64,000 bases of DNA from Herbinix sp. (GTDB taxonomy: Bacteria; Bacillota; Clostridia; Lachnospirales; Lachnospiraceae): NCBI GenBank assembly GCA_029238935.1, contig JAQZBN010000014.1, positions 1 through 64,000 of the forward strand. The letters are read 5' to 3'. The position numbers and the translations under genes are program-made. Below the pieces are notes generated by a model. That model saw nothing but the letters and a program-made list of their open reading frames with translations, was not told where the DNA came from and did not search any database. Positions 44,579 to 54,336 of the stretch are shown here, piece by piece. Every line of letters begins with the position of its first letter. The stretch's first letter is position 1.

Positions 44579-46567
44579 CTATGCATGAAATCTAGAAATG
44601 ATATGCTGTAAACCATATGCAAGTGAAGACAAAAGATCACTAGAATTAGCCAACTCTGCTATGACAGCATTCTGCTCTTCAATGGATGACGAAACTTCCT
44701 GGGTTCCTGCGGCATTTATAGCAGCAATCTGTGAAAGTGCTTCAAATCTTCTTAAAATGTCTTTCTTTACCTCCTCTATCTCCTTTCCTGATTGAAGCAG
44801 CTCCTCTACTGCATAGATTGTCTCCTTCATCGCTAGAGTGATGAAATTGAATTTTGAGCTTGTTTCTAAGACTGTATTTGTTTGCTTTTTGGATATTTCA
44901 GTAACCAGATCAACACTTTTCACTGCTTTACCCACATTATACTGAAGATCTTTTATCATATCAGCTATGAACATGGCTGATGCTGCGGATTGGTCGGCTA
45001 ATTTCTTTATTTCTTCTGCTACGACTGCAAATCCATTTCCCACGGATCCCGCTCTCGCCGCTTCTATTGATGCATTCAACGCTAGTAAATTGGTTTGTTC
45101 CGCAATCTCAGCTATTATGCGGTTGGCTTCTCCAATCTGTGAAGTACTAGCCTTGGTATGTTTCATAATTTGTTGAATTTCATTGGTTACTTCGTTGCAT
45201 TCCTCTGTAATCTTAGTTATCAGATTGATCTCCTTCTGCCCGTCTTCTACTATTAAGGTAACTCGTTTTGAGGTGGTATTCACATATTCCATTCTCCTCT
45301 GAAATTGTTCTATTTTATTTCCTAACTGTACAATCCCTTTCGTGCCCACCTCGGTATTCTCAACTTGATCTAGTGCACCTTGTGAAATCTCTTCCATTGC
45401 CTTAGCAATTTCCTCTGAGGAAAATGAGGATAATTCAGAAACCTTTCGAAGTTCGGATGCTGTGGTTACTATCTCCGCTGATGATTTTATCATCTCTTGC
45501 ATGATATCTCGTAAGCTCTCTGTGATATTTTGCAGAGCATTTGATAACATACCATTTTCATTTCTATAATTTCTATACTGATTTGAAATGTCCTCTGTCA
45601 CATCCAGCTCTGCAATACGCTTAGAATGCTTTGCCATAACTATCATAGGCTTTGTGATTGAATTACCAAGAAAATATATAATTCCAACACTGACTAAAAG
45701 AATACCTCCTGTGATCAAAAGGATTGTATTCATCAAAGCCGGCAGTGCTGAGAATACCTCATCCTCTGTAGCTGTTATCACATAGATCCAGTCCGTACCT
45801 TTGATCGGTGTAAAACCACCATATACCTTGCCCTCGCTCTCTTTATAATATGTAACCCCTTCCCGATGCTCAAGTATATAGGTAAACGCCTGTCCCAGGG
45901 ATGACAGAGAGGTGTTGTTCCCACTACTTGTTAAAGGGTTCTCTTTCTTTAGTACTTTTTCTTTTTCCGGATGAGCTATGATCGTTCCGCTTTGATTTAT
46001 TATATAGGCATATCCATCCATTCCATACCCAGAGTCCTTTGTGATCTCACTGAGTGCATTGCCATCCATGGTGCCAATCAGCACTGCTACCACTTCATTC
46101 TCCGCACGAACAGGAACTGCAACCACTACTTCCGGTTCATAGGTAACACGACTGATCATTACATCGGAGATGCTTTCCTTCCCCTGGAGGGATGTGATAA
46201 AATACTCCTTGTCACGAATCAGACGTTCCGTACCATTGCTAAAATATGCATATCCATTTGGTAATACATACGCGATGTCTAAGAAATTCGTTTTCTTTCG
46301 CTTTCCCTCAAGAACAGGTATATTGATATCCCACCCCATCGATTGAATGTCCTCTTCGTTTGCGATCATCTTTAATTCCTGAACCAAAGCGCTCATTCTA
46401 CTCTCTGTTAGCTTAGCAGCTTCCTTCGCTAATAACTGAACTGATTTTTCCGCTTCTCTCTTAAGCGCACTGCTGGCAGTTTCTAGTGATATAAAACCTA
46501 ATACTCCTGCTGCTGTCATGATGAGAATAGAAAAGGATACGATTAAATTAGTTTTGATGCTTTTCAT
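44579..46567 (-). CDS. Methyl-accepting chemotaxis protein with Cache sensor
   Basis: Chemoreceptor of 662 aa. A transmembrane segment (about 7-28), an extracellular double Cache-type ligand domain (about 35-275, with [20 protein letters not shown]), a second transmembrane segment (about 279-302), HAMP, and the cytoplasmic signalling tip with [18 protein letters not shown] and [23 protein letters not shown] precedes the ATG. The ligand is unknown. It stands alone, away from other chemotaxis genes except cheX at 16418. Confidence 0.92.
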   Translation of the reverse strand: MKSIKTNLIVSFSILIMTAAGVLGFISLETASSALKREAEKSVQLLAKEAAKLTESRMSALVQELKMIANEEDIQSMGWDINIPVLEGKRKKTNFLDIAYVLPNGYAYFSNGTERLIRDKEYFITSLQGKESISDVMISRVTYEPEVVVAVPVRAENEVVAVLIGTMDGNALSEITKDSGYGMDGYAYIINQSGTIIAHPEKEKVLKKENPLTSSGNNTSLSSLGQAFTYILEHREGVTYYKESEGKVYGGFTPIKGTDWIYVITATEDEVFSALPALMNTILLITGGILLVSVGIIYFLGNSITKPMIVMAKHSKRIAELDVTEDISNQYRNYRNENGMLSNALQNITESLRDIMQEMIKSSAEIVTTASELRKVSELSSFSSEEIAKAMEEISQGALDQVENTEVGTKGIVQLGNKIEQFQRRMEYVNTTSKRVTLIVEDGQKEINLITKITEECNEVTNEIQQIMKHTKASTSQIGEANRIIAEIAEQTNLLALNASIEAARAGSVGNGFAVVAEEIKKLADQSAASAMFIADMIKDLQYNVGKAVKSVDLVTEISKKQTNTVLETSSKFNFITLAMKETIYAVEELLQSGKEIEEVKKDILRRFEALSQIAAINAAGTQEVSSSIEEQNAVIAELANSSDLLSSLAYGLQHIISRFHA

Positions 46568-46685
46568 TGATGTCCCCCGATCTGCACGATACTTTGTTAA
46601 TGATAGGTTAAAAGTACTATACTAGTTCACTATTTTCAACAAAGCCGGAGTTAACAGAATGTAAAATATATGTAAAACTAAAAGA

Positions 46686-46716
46686 AGCAGGTATTGGATC
46701 AGATCCAATACCTGCT
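46686..46716 (-). terminator. Terminator of the natAB-like operon
   Basis: A 14-bp stem AGCAGGTATTGGAT / ATCCAATACCTGCT with a 3-nt loop, followed by TCTTTTAGTTTT on the minus strand. Confidence 0.85.
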
Positions 46717-46756
46717 ACATATCTCATACTATATCTATTTTTATTCTTACTTATAT

Positions 46757-47971
46757 CTAGGCATTAAACATAACCTTTTCGCTGTTAAATGCTCTTGTAA
46801 TCAGAGAGGTTACGATTAATGCTAAAACCGCAGTGGTACCTACCGTAAAACCAAATTGAGTCAAGGTAAGTTCACCCAACATAAGGTTTTGAATACTTGC
46901 AGAACTATTATAAACCGGAATAGCAAAATATTCGATTCCCTTTTCGGTTCCACCGGAGAACATTGTCATAATACTTCCAAGCATAACCAAGATCATCATT
47001 GGCATGATATAAGTGCTGGCTTCCTTTGAGGTTCTTGCCATAACGGCCATCAACGCTACCAACGCTACATACAGATATACAATCATAATCATTATCACCA
47101 GCAGCTGCAGCATCTCAACGAAGGTAAAGCTGATACTGATACCACCTAGTTCACCACCTGATAATCCACTAATTCCAATAACAACGGATACTGCATAGAT
47201 AACTGCAGATATACTGGATAAAATCGCAAGAGATATTAATTTACCAAAAACGATTTGACTTCTTTTGAGTGGTGTCAATAACATGCTGGAAAGAGTTCCT
47301 CTTTCCTTCTCACCGGTGATTGCATCTACACCAAGTCCCATGGCTCCGGAGAATAACATAATATTAATTAAGAAAGGAAGGAGCATAGAGAGCATCTTTC
47401 CATCAGCCTTTTCCGGGTCCACGATCACAGAGGATTCCGGATCTTTATCAATATAAAATACTTGTAACTGTTCCATATTACCAAGGCGTTCTGACAATAG
47501 ATTTTGCTGATAAACTCCAAGCACATTGGTTACAAAGTTATTTCTTGCAGCATTGGAGTAGTCCTCCGCTGTATTATAGTAGGTCTTAACCTCAGGAATT
47601 GCATCACCTTGGTTCGCATAAGCATTGATCGTATCACGGAACCCTTCTTCAAATACGACTAATAAATCCACGGATCCGTCCAAGATTCCATCTTTTAATT
47701 GATCTGTAGTATCCTGCGCGGTTAAATAAGTAATTTCCGCTTGAAAACCGGTTGCCTTAATTGTAGCATCTAAATCCTCTGGTGCATTCTGTATGTATAC
47801 CGTAGGGATATTCTTCTCGATGTCTTGTTCCATATTATTCATCAACTGACCCATTAAGGAATACATTGCAATAATCATAACTCCCGGCAGGATGAATAAG
47901 CTAAAGATTAACTTCTTATCGGTAAATACTCTCGTTAATTCTTTGATTACGATATGTTTTGTGCCATTCAT
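46757..47971 (-). CDS. natB: ABC-2 type permease (NatB-like)
   Basis: Membrane subunit of an ABC exporter, 404 aa. One N-terminal helix, a large extracellular domain (about 45-185), and five to six C-terminal helices with the motif GEKERGTLSSMLLTP match the NatB/YhgE-like ABC-2 group. NatAB of B. subtilis extrudes sodium, but related exporters carry other substrates. GAAGGAGG precedes the ATG, which lies 2 bp past the ATPase gene. Confidence 0.8.
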   Translation of the reverse strand: MNGTKHIVIKELTRVFTDKKLIFSLFILPGVMIIAMYSLMGQLMNNMEQDIEKNIPTVYIQNAPEDLDATIKATGFQAEITYLTAQDTTDQLKDGILDGSVDLLVVFEEGFRDTINAYANQGDAIPEVKTYYNTAEDYSNAARNNFVTNVLGVYQQNLLSERLGNMEQLQVFYIDKDPESSVIVDPEKADGKMLSMLLPFLINIMLFSGAMGLGVDAITGEKERGTLSSMLLTPLKRSQIVFGKLISLAILSSISAVIYAVSVVIGISGLSGGELGGISISFTFVEMLQLLVIMIMIVYLYVALVALMAVMARTSKEASTYIMPMMILVMLGSIMTMFSGGTEKGIEYFAIPVYNSSASIQNLMLGELTLTQFGFTVGTTAVLALIVTSLITRAFNSEKVMFNA

Positions 47972-47973
47972 AA

Positions 47974-48750
47974 TTATGCTTCCTCCTTCATATTCAATTT
48001 ATATAATTCAAAGAAGGCATCTTCTAAATCGCTGGTATTTGTATTCTTAAGTATCTCTGCCAGAGTACCATCCATAACCTTAACACCATTAATAATGATA
48101 CCAATACGATCGCAAAGCTTTTCAGCCTCAGACATAATATGAGTAGAGATAATTACAGTCTTTCCTTCTTCTTTTAATAATTTTAAATAATCAGTTACAT
48201 TTCTGGCTGTGACAATATCAAGACCATTGGTAGGTTCGTCAAAAATTACTACATCAGGATCATGAACCAAACTAACGGCAATGGAAGCCTTCTGCTTCAT
48301 ACCGGTGGAAAGTTCTTCAATTTTCTTGTTTTCAAATGCTTTAATATCAAAGTGACTAAATAATTTCTCACGTCTTGCATCGATCGTCTTCTCATCGAGT
48401 CCATGAAGCTTTCCAAAGAAATTAAACATATACTTCGGAGAAAATTGCGGGTCTAATTTGATTTCGTTGGTTAAGAAGCTAATACTCTTTCGAACATTTT
48501 CCGAATCCGTTACTGTATCAAACCCACAAACCGTAACCTTTCCCCCGGTCGGTTTTAGTAATGTTGCGATACAACGAAGTGCCGTTGTTTTTCCGGCACC
48601 GTTTGGTCCCAATAGACCATAGATTTGTCCCGGTGCTGCTGTCAGACTAACATGATCTACTGCTTTTTTCATATTCTTTTTTGTCTTTTGCTCTGTCATT
48701 TGCTTTTTGGACAGTTTATAGACCTTTGTTAAATCATTTAAGATTATCAT
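47974..48750 (-). CDS. natA: ABC transporter ATP-binding protein (NatA-like)
   Basis: ATPase of 258 aa. Walker A is LLGPNGAGKTT, the signature LSTGMKQK, Walker B VVIFDEPTNGLD, and the H-loop STHIMSEAE. All are intact. AGGTGGG precedes the ATG. It pairs with the permease immediately downstream; the operon ends at the 46686-46716 terminator. Confidence 0.85.
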   Translation of the reverse strand: MIILNDLTKVYKLSKKQMTEQKTKKNMKKAVDHVSLTAAPGQIYGLLGPNGAGKTTALRCIATLLKPTGGKVTVCGFDTVTDSENVRKSISFLTNEIKLDPQFSPKYMFNFFGKLHGLDEKTIDARREKLFSHFDIKAFENKKIEELSTGMKQKASIAVSLVHDPDVVIFDEPTNGLDIVTARNVTDYLKLLKEEGKTVIISTHIMSEAEKLCDRIGIIINGVKVMDGTLAEILKNTNTSDLEDAFFELYKLNMKEEA

Positions 48751-48901
48751 ACATACCCACCTATCCTTTTTACTTGTCGTAATACTGTTTTTCGATTATT
48801 TCGTAATTATATTATTTACTATTTTCTCTTATCCACATATTACCATTCATGATTATAACTGATATACTTTAAGAAATCCATAGAGCAACATTAAAAATAA
48901 A

Positions 48902-49351
48902 TTAAAAAACTAATTCTTCTCCCAAGATAACCGTAAATGGACCGTCATTTACCAGAGATACCTGCATATCTGCACCGAATTCTCCTTTTTCAACGTTCCC
49001 TAATCGTTCTTTGATCGCAATCAAAAAGTATTCATATAATTCATTCGCTTTCTTTGGATCAGCAGCACTGGTAAAACTGGGGCGATTTCCTTTCTTACAA
49101 TCCGCATACAAGGTAAACTGAGAGACCACCAGTACCTCTCCTCCCACATCCTGTAACGAGAGATTTGTTTTCCCCTGCTCATCTGCAAATATTCGTAGCT
49201 TAATAATTTTATCAATATAACGATCCGTCAATTCCTTTGTATCGTCCTGCCCTACCCCAATAAGTAATAATAATCCTTTCCCTATCGAACCTACGGTACG
49301 ATCTTCTATGGTAACCTTCGCTTCCTTCACTCTTTGAACCACAATTCTCAT
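48902..49351 (-). CDS. dtd: D-aminoacyl-tRNA deacylase
   Basis: Removes D-amino acids, and Gly, mischarged on tRNA. The catalytic motifs are [17 protein letters not shown] and [11 protein letters not shown] (cross-subunit Gly-Pro). The frame opens at a TTG (49360), but AGGAG is spaced for the ATG at 49351, which gives 149 aa, the usual length. Confidence 0.94.
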   Translation of the reverse strand: MRIVVQRVKEAKVTIEDRTVGSIGKGLLLLIGVGQDDTKELTDRYIDKIIKLRIFADEQGKTNLSLQDVGGEVLVVSQFTLYADCKKGNRPSFTSAADPKKANELYEYFLIAIKERLGNVEKGEFGADMQVSLVNDGPFTVILGEELVF

Positions 49352-49400
49352 GTAACTCAATTCTCCTTATATCTTTTTCACGATTTCGTATATTATTCGA

Positions 49401-49886
49401 TCATCCTTTGATCTGCTTCCAGCTTATTAAGAGCTTGTCCAGTGTAAACGTTGCATTTGCAGGGCTTGTAGAGGGCAACTTTATCATTGTTCTCCCTGTT
49501 CTGGGATAGGAATACTTCATATATAATTTGTATGCTGTTTCTCCATTGGCAAAAATCTGATTAATGTTTGAACTATGCAATATAAGCTCCAGATCATTGG
49601 GTATCACATTGCGTATACTACTGTCTGCAGAGCCTGTAATCTCACAGCTTTGTATCACATCCCACACAGCAACACCATGGAGTAATAAAAAATCTATCTT
49701 TTCCTCTCGGGAAACCGGAAGTTTATCATCAAAGATCGCGCTCAAAACCTTCCAAAATCTATTTTGAGGGTGATGATAATAGAACTCCCCCTCACGGGAT
49801 TTCACGGAGGGGAAGGTTCCTAAGATCAGCACCTTGGAATGCTCATTATAGATAGGTAAAAAAGGATGTGCAATTCTTTCATCCAT
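49401..49886 (-). CDS. UDG-superfamily DNA glycosylase, probably DNA-deoxyinosine (hypoxanthine) type
   Basis: Base-excision repair glycosylase of 161 aa. The N-terminal LILGTFPSVKSREGEFYYHHPQ-type region (shown in parts: LGTFPS, YYHHPQNRFW) and the C-terminal PSTSPANA motif match family 6 of the uracil-DNA glycosylase superfamily, which removes hypoxanthine. A Mug-like G:U activity is an alternative. GAGGTG precedes the ATG. Confidence 0.8.
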   Translation of the reverse strand: MDERIAHPFLPIYNEHSKVLILGTFPSVKSREGEFYYHHPQNRFWKVLSAIFDDKLPVSREEKIDFLLLHGVAVWDVIQSCEITGSADSSIRNVIPNDLELILHSSNINQIFANGETAYKLYMKYSYPRTGRTMIKLPSTSPANATFTLDKLLISWKQIKG

Positions 49887-49921
49887 ACCATCACCTCATT
49901 CATCCAATGCTAATTTTTATA

Positions 49922-51097
49922 TTATTTTAAAAACTCATTTAAAAATGAAGTTCCGGAAACTTCCTTAGAAACACCAAAGTACTCCAGAATGGTTGCAGCA
50001 ATATCGGAAAATGTAGTACGAGTTCCAAGATTTAATCCCTGCTTAACACCATTGCCATAAATCACAAGAGGGATGTACTCTCTAGAGTGATCCGTGGAAG
50101 GAGTGGAGGGATCACAGCCATGATCTGCAGTTATCATAAGGATGTCTTCTTCCTTAAGTCCTTCAAGAATACGGGGGAGCTGTTCATCAAAGTAAGTAAG
50201 GGCTTTGGCATATCCATCAACATCATTTCTATGACCATATACCATATCAAAGTCAACTAGGTTAGCAAAGACGAGACCATGAAACTCTCTCTTGGTATGC
50301 TCAATAATCCTTTCGATTCCTTCCTCATTATTCTTCGTACGAACCGTATCCGTAATCCCTTTGCCCGCAAATATATCATAGATTTTTCCAATGCCTAGCA
50401 CATCCAGTCCTGCAGCCTGCAGCTGATCCAGCATCGTCTTTGATGGTTCAAGGGAATAATCATGACGGTTCGAGGTTCTCTTATACTCCGGATATTCACC
50501 AACAAATGGTCTGGCGATTACACGACCTACCGCATGTTCTCCAATTAGTAATTCTCTAGCAATTTCACAATAACGATACAACTCTTTTACCGAAACTAGC
50601 TCTTCATGGGCAGCAATTTGGAATACACTATCTGCCGATGTATAGACAATTAAAGCTCCTGTCTCCATATGCTCTCTACCATAATCTATAAGCACTTCTG
50701 TCCCGGAATAAGGAAGATTACAGATTGTCTTCCTTCCGGTTCTTTTTTCAAACTCGTCTATGACTTCTTTTGGAAATCCATTGGGGTATGTCGGGAAAGG
50801 CTGCTCAGATATAATTCCGGCTATCTCCCAGTGCCCAGTGGTCGTATCCTTCCCCTTGGATGCCTCTGCCATGCGACAGATACTTCCTTCAAAACTTGAG
50901 TTCTCCTCTATATTAGGAAACTTTTCTTTCACTCCGTCGATATGGAAATAACCTAGCTTCTCCATATTCGGCATATAAAAATACTGACTCCTAGATGCTG
51001 CATAAAGGGTATGACTTCCCTCATCTCCATATTGATTTGCATCGGGAAGCTCGCCGATACCAACGCTATCTAAAACGATTAAAAATAATCTCTTCAT
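49922..51097 (-). CDS. deoB: Phosphopentomutase
   Basis: Interconverts ribose (or deoxyribose) 1- and 5-phosphate in nucleoside salvage; 391 aa. The metal-binding and phosphate motifs are LDSVGIGELPDA, GKDTTTGHWE (phosphorylated Thr) and TADHGCDPSTPSTDHSRE. GGGAGG sets the ATG. A sigma-A promoter with an overlapping inverted repeat lies upstream. In this window rpiB (61146) acts on the same ribose 5-phosphate pool. Confidence 0.96.
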   Translation of the reverse strand: MKRLFLIVLDSVGIGELPDANQYGDEGSHTLYAASRSQYFYMPNMEKLGYFHIDGVKEKFPNIEENSSFEGSICRMAEASKGKDTTTGHWEIAGIISEQPFPTYPNGFPKEVIDEFEKRTGRKTICNLPYSGTEVLIDYGREHMETGALIVYTSADSVFQIAAHEELVSVKELYRYCEIARELLIGEHAVGRVIARPFVGEYPEYKRTSNRHDYSLEPSKTMLDQLQAAGLDVLGIGKIYDIFAGKGITDTVRTKNNEEGIERIIEHTKREFHGLVFANLVDFDMVYGHRNDVDGYAKALTYFDEQLPRILEGLKEEDILMITADHGCDPSTPSTDHSREYIPLVIYGNGVKQGLNLGTRTTFSDIAATILEYFGVSKEVSGTSFLNEFLK

Positions 51098-51182
51098 AAT
51101 GAAAACCTCCCATTCTAATACATATCGTAGATTTTAATACAATTACTCTATTAGTAAATTACCTAAATGATACATAATTTCC

Positions 51183-51229
51183 ACATCTATCCTACCTTTC
51201 ATTATAGATGTTTTTTAATAGTATGTCTA
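51183..51229 (-). promoter_or_regulatory. deoB promoter with operator-like inverted repeat
   Basis: TAGACA (51229-51224), a 17-bp spacer and TATAAT (51206-51201) on the minus strand. A perfect inverted repeat ACATCTAT-N13-ATAGATGT (51183-51211) overlaps the -10, as expected for a repressor site. Confidence 0.6.
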
Positions 51230-51292
51230 TTATAATATAACCCAATCAAAACTTAAGAAATTCTTAATTCATGAAAACTTCTTTGGGATGTG

Positions 51293-51321
51293 TTGTTTAA
51301 CGTATCGTTCTGTGCTATAAT
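51293..51321 (+). promoter_or_regulatory. Sigma-A promoter of the PAP2 gene
   Basis: TTGTTT, a 17-bp spacer and TATAAT with an extended -10 TG, 59 bp upstream of the ATG. Confidence 0.7.
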
Positions 51322-51379
51322 TTACGAAGTCAACAAGCATCCTATTTGATGTAGTCATTTTTAGAAAGGTCGTGTAAAG

Positions 51380-52078
51380 ATGAAGCACTTTCGTGCGATC
51401 AAACAATTATTCCATAAATATAAACACGGTGTAATCCTATCCTATTTCTTTATTTATCTGCTGTGGTTCACATATCTGGAGCGAACAGTAACAACAAATT
51501 TTATTCCAATTTATATAAAGTTAGATGACTTGGTACCCTTTAATGAGCTCTTTGTCATTCCGTATTTTCTATGGTTTATATATATTTTTATTACAGTAGC
51601 TTATTTTTTCCTAACGAATAAGCAGGATTTTTACAAATGTTGTTCTTTCCTGTTTATAGGTATGACCATCTGTCTAGTTATCTATACCATCTGGCCCAAT
51701 GGACATTACCTTAGAGCTGACTTAGATTCATTAGGAAGAGATAATATATTGATTGACGCTATGCGTGGTTTATACGGTTTTGATACCGCGACCAATGTAT
51801 TCCCAAGCATTCATGTTTTTAACTCCATCGGAGCTTTCATTGCAATTCACAAATCAGAGCGGTTAATGAAACTAAAATGGCTTCAGATATCAGCACTGAT
51901 TTTAACTATATTAATTTGCCTCTCCACCGTATTCTTAAAGCAACATTCCGTACTTGATATTTTCGGAGGAATTATTCTTAGTATCGTAATGTACTGTGTT
52001 GTATATGTTCCGGCTTGGGGAAGAGTAGCAAAAGAAGAAAAGCAGCAAGCCAAAAAAGTATATTCAAAAATCTCTTAA
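51380..52078 (+). CDS. PAP2-superfamily membrane phosphatase
   Basis: A 232-aa membrane protein of about six helices. The PAP2 motifs are FPSIH (motif 2) and STVFLKQHSVLDI (motif 3, with Thr in place of the usual Arg). The KxxxxxxRP motif 1 is not evident, as in the AUR1/inositol-phosphorylceramide-type branch. It probably acts on a lipid or undecaprenyl phosphate. GAAAGG precedes the ATG. It is divergent from deoB. Confidence 0.8.
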   Translation: MKHFRAIKQLFHKYKHGVILSYFFIYLLWFTYLERTVTTNFIPIYIKLDDLVPFNELFVIPYFLWFIYIFITVAYFFLTNKQDFYKCCSFLFIGMTICLVIYTIWPNGHYLRADLDSLGRDNILIDAMRGLYGFDTATNVFPSIHVFNSIGAFIAIHKSERLMKLKWLQISALILTILICLSTVFLKQHSVLDIFGGIILSIVMYCVVYVPAWGRVAKEEKQQAKKVYSKIS

Positions 52079-52085
52079 ACATAAG

Positions 52086-52134
52086 AAGAACCAACAGGTC
52101 TAAGGAACTCCTTCGATCTGTTGGTTCTTTTTTT
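52086..52134 (+). terminator. Terminator between the PAP2 and glycosyltransferase genes
   Basis: A 15-bp stem with one mismatch (AAGAACCAACAGGTC / GATCTGTTGGTTCTT) followed by TTTTT on the plus strand. The convergent glycosyltransferase gene ends directly at its edge, so it is probably shared. Confidence 0.85.
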
Positions 52135-53151
52135 CTAATTAAATCCGTATATCTTTCTTAAGATATTATATCCCACTTCAACGACTCTACGACCAAACTT
52201 ACCGGGTAGATTCATGGATCGACCAAGGATAGCGGAGCGAATTCTCTTGTACAGCCATTTATCATATTTCTCTAGATAATTCCACAGCTCTTGCTTTTTC
52301 GCCAGGCTTTCATCGCTGCCATCTTTGATTAAAAATACCGAGCACACTGCCATCATAATGGACAAATATTTAATCATATAATCCTGAAGTTTTTTTGGCC
52401 GGATTTGCATTAAGTTATGAGATTCGATCATTATTTTTGTTATTTTAAGTTGCTGATCGATACGTCTTATCATTACCTGCTCATTGACCGACTGATCCTG
52501 TCTTCCAATAAAATAACGATATAAATTAACATCCATATAATAGAGCGTCTTCACATAGGGAAGAGGCTGATATACAAAAATGTTATCCACATAGAAGGTG
52601 TGTTTTGGGAGTCGAATTCCACAATCCTTTAATAGTTTTGTGCGATATATTGTGGAATGCATTAATATATTCTGACTTTGTCTGAAATGCATGATGCGAT
52701 CCCAGGTAAAAATCTGATCTCTTGGAAGCGCACCCCAGTAATTAATTACTTTCTTTTTCTTTGCATCTGCCTTTTCATAAACATAGTTGGCGAGAAAAAG
52801 ATCAGGGCTGTTACCATCCGCGATTAAATTCTTTAAGGTTGACATCACCAGTTGTAAAGCTTTCTCACTAACCCAGTCATCACTATCTACAACTTTAAAA
52901 TATACACCACTGGCATTGGCTAAACCGGTATTCACCGCTTCGCCGTGGCCTCCGTTTTCTTGTTTTATTACTCGTACAATACCTGGATATTTCCTTGCAT
53001 ATTCTTCTGCAATTTTCTGTGTATCATCAGTAGATCCATCATTTACGATAATGATTTCTATCTCATCACCACCAGATAATAACGTATCAATTGCGTGACT
53101 CATGTATGCTGCTGAATTATAACAAGGTATCGCTGCTGTTAAAAGCTTCAT
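52135..53151 (-). CDS. Family 2 glycosyltransferase
   Basis: Inverting GT-A transferase of 338 aa. The N-terminal KLLTAAIPCYNSAAYM and VNDGSTDDT bind the nucleotide sugar, and the DxD motif is KVVDSDDW. There is no membrane segment. GAGGTG precedes the ATG. The acceptor is unknown; no polysaccharide gene cluster surrounds it. It follows the M29 aminopeptidase by 22 bp and could be cotranscribed. Confidence 0.88.
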   Translation of the reverse strand: MKLLTAAIPCYNSAAYMSHAIDTLLSGGDEIEIIIVNDGSTDDTQKIAEEYARKYPGIVRVIKQENGGHGEAVNTGLANASGVYFKVVDSDDWVSEKALQLVMSTLKNLIADGNSPDLFLANYVYEKADAKKKKVINYWGALPRDQIFTWDRIMHFRQSQNILMHSTIYRTKLLKDCGIRLPKHTFYVDNIFVYQPLPYVKTLYYMDVNLYRYFIGRQDQSVNEQVMIRRIDQQLKITKIMIESHNLMQIRPKKLQDYMIKYLSIMMAVCSVFLIKDGSDESLAKKQELWNYLEKYDKWLYKRIRSAILGRSMNLPGKFGRRVVEVGYNILRKIYGFN

Positions 53152-53173
53152 GCTTTAAGCTACACCTCACTTA

Positions 53174-54289
53174 TTATATTAAATTTTCTGGATTTAAGCA
53201 TTTTAATTCATCTACTACAAATCTACCATCTTTACGGATCAGTACATCATCAAAGTACATCTCTCCTCCACCATATTCCGGTGTCTGAATGCATACCAAA
53301 TCCCAGTGAATTGCTGAAGAATTCCCGTTCGGTGCTTCTGTATAGCAATTACCCGGTGTAAAGTGGAAGGACCCCATGATCTTCTCATCAAATAAAGTGT
53401 CCTTCATTGGCTTTAAGATATATGGATTTACGCCAATTGCAAACTCTCCAATATAACGTGCTCCTTCATCCGTGTCCAATACATGATTGATGCGAGAGGT
53501 ATCATTGGAGGTAGCCTCAACAATCTTACCATTTTCAAAGCGGAAGCAAATATTTTCATAGGTAAATCCTTGGTAAACTGCCGGTGCATTGTAGGTTAAG
53601 ATACCGTTGATGGAATCTCTCACTGGAGCGGTATATACTTCGCCATCCGGAATATTACGATCTCCCGAGCATGGTACTGCTGGTATATTTTTAATAGAGA
53701 ATGATAAATCTGTGCCCGGACCTACGATGCGAACCTTATCTGTCCGATTCATGTATTCGATCAGATTTTTCATCGCTTCACCCATCTTGGAATAGTCTAA
53801 ATTACATACTCTAAAATAAAAATCTTCAAATGCTTCCACACTCATATTAGCTAATTGAGCCATAGCACTATTGGGGTAACGGAGAACAACCCATCTGGTT
53901 TTCTTCACACGAATATCATGATGAACTGGAGTCACATAATAAGTATCATATAATCTCATCTTCTCGGATGGCACATCGGAAAGTTCTGCTACATTATCGG
54001 TGCCGCGAATTCCTACATAACAGTCCATTTGATCCATCTCAGCTCCATCGATCTTTGCCATTAAGGATAACTGATCTTCGGTGCTATTAAGTAGAACCTC
54101 TCTTTGCAGTTTCATATCTGTATAATGTACAAATGGAACACCGCCTGCAATATATACTTCCTTCACAAGCTGTCTGGCCAGATCCTGTGTTGATTCGCCG
54201 ATATAGTGGATATACACTTTATCGCCCTTCTTTACCTCCATAGAGTAGTTTACTAAATTGTGTGCCAATACTTTAATTCTTTCATCCAT
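53174..54289 (-). CDS. M29-family aminopeptidase (AmpS/PepS type)
   Basis: Metal-dependent leucyl-type aminopeptidase of 371 aa. The metal ligands are Glu in NIPDGEVYTAP and in YIGEFAIGVN, and His in GSFHFTPGN and in NSSAIHWDLV. The length matches the family. AAGGAGAG precedes the ATG. It lies 47 bp after the large protein gene and 22 bp before the glycosyltransferase gene. Confidence 0.9.
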   Translation of the reverse strand: MDERIKVLAHNLVNYSMEVKKGDKVYIHYIGESTQDLARQLVKEVYIAGGVPFVHYTDMKLQREVLLNSTEDQLSLMAKIDGAEMDQMDCYVGIRGTDNVAELSDVPSEKMRLYDTYYVTPVHHDIRVKKTRWVVLRYPNSAMAQLANMSVEAFEDFYFRVCNLDYSKMGEAMKNLIEYMNRTDKVRIVGPGTDLSFSIKNIPAVPCSGDRNIPDGEVYTAPVRDSINGILTYNAPAVYQGFTYENICFRFENGKIVEATSNDTSRINHVLDTDEGARYIGEFAIGVNPYILKPMKDTLFDEKIMGSFHFTPGNCYTEAPNGNSSAIHWDLVCIQTPEYGGGEMYFDDVLIRKDGRFVVDELKCLNPENLI

Positions 54290-54336
54290 TGTTAACTCTC
54301 CTTTTCTATATTCATCTTTTGATGATTGCTATTTCA

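Noticed and set aside
44443-44640. 65-codon minus-strand frame after the chemoreceptor gene
   Set aside because: It overlaps the chemoreceptor end out of frame, has no ribosome binding site at its ATG, and covers the sigma-E-like promoter. A shorter form starting at a TTG near 44559 (after GAGGGAGAG) encodes 38 residues and is possible, but too weak to call.
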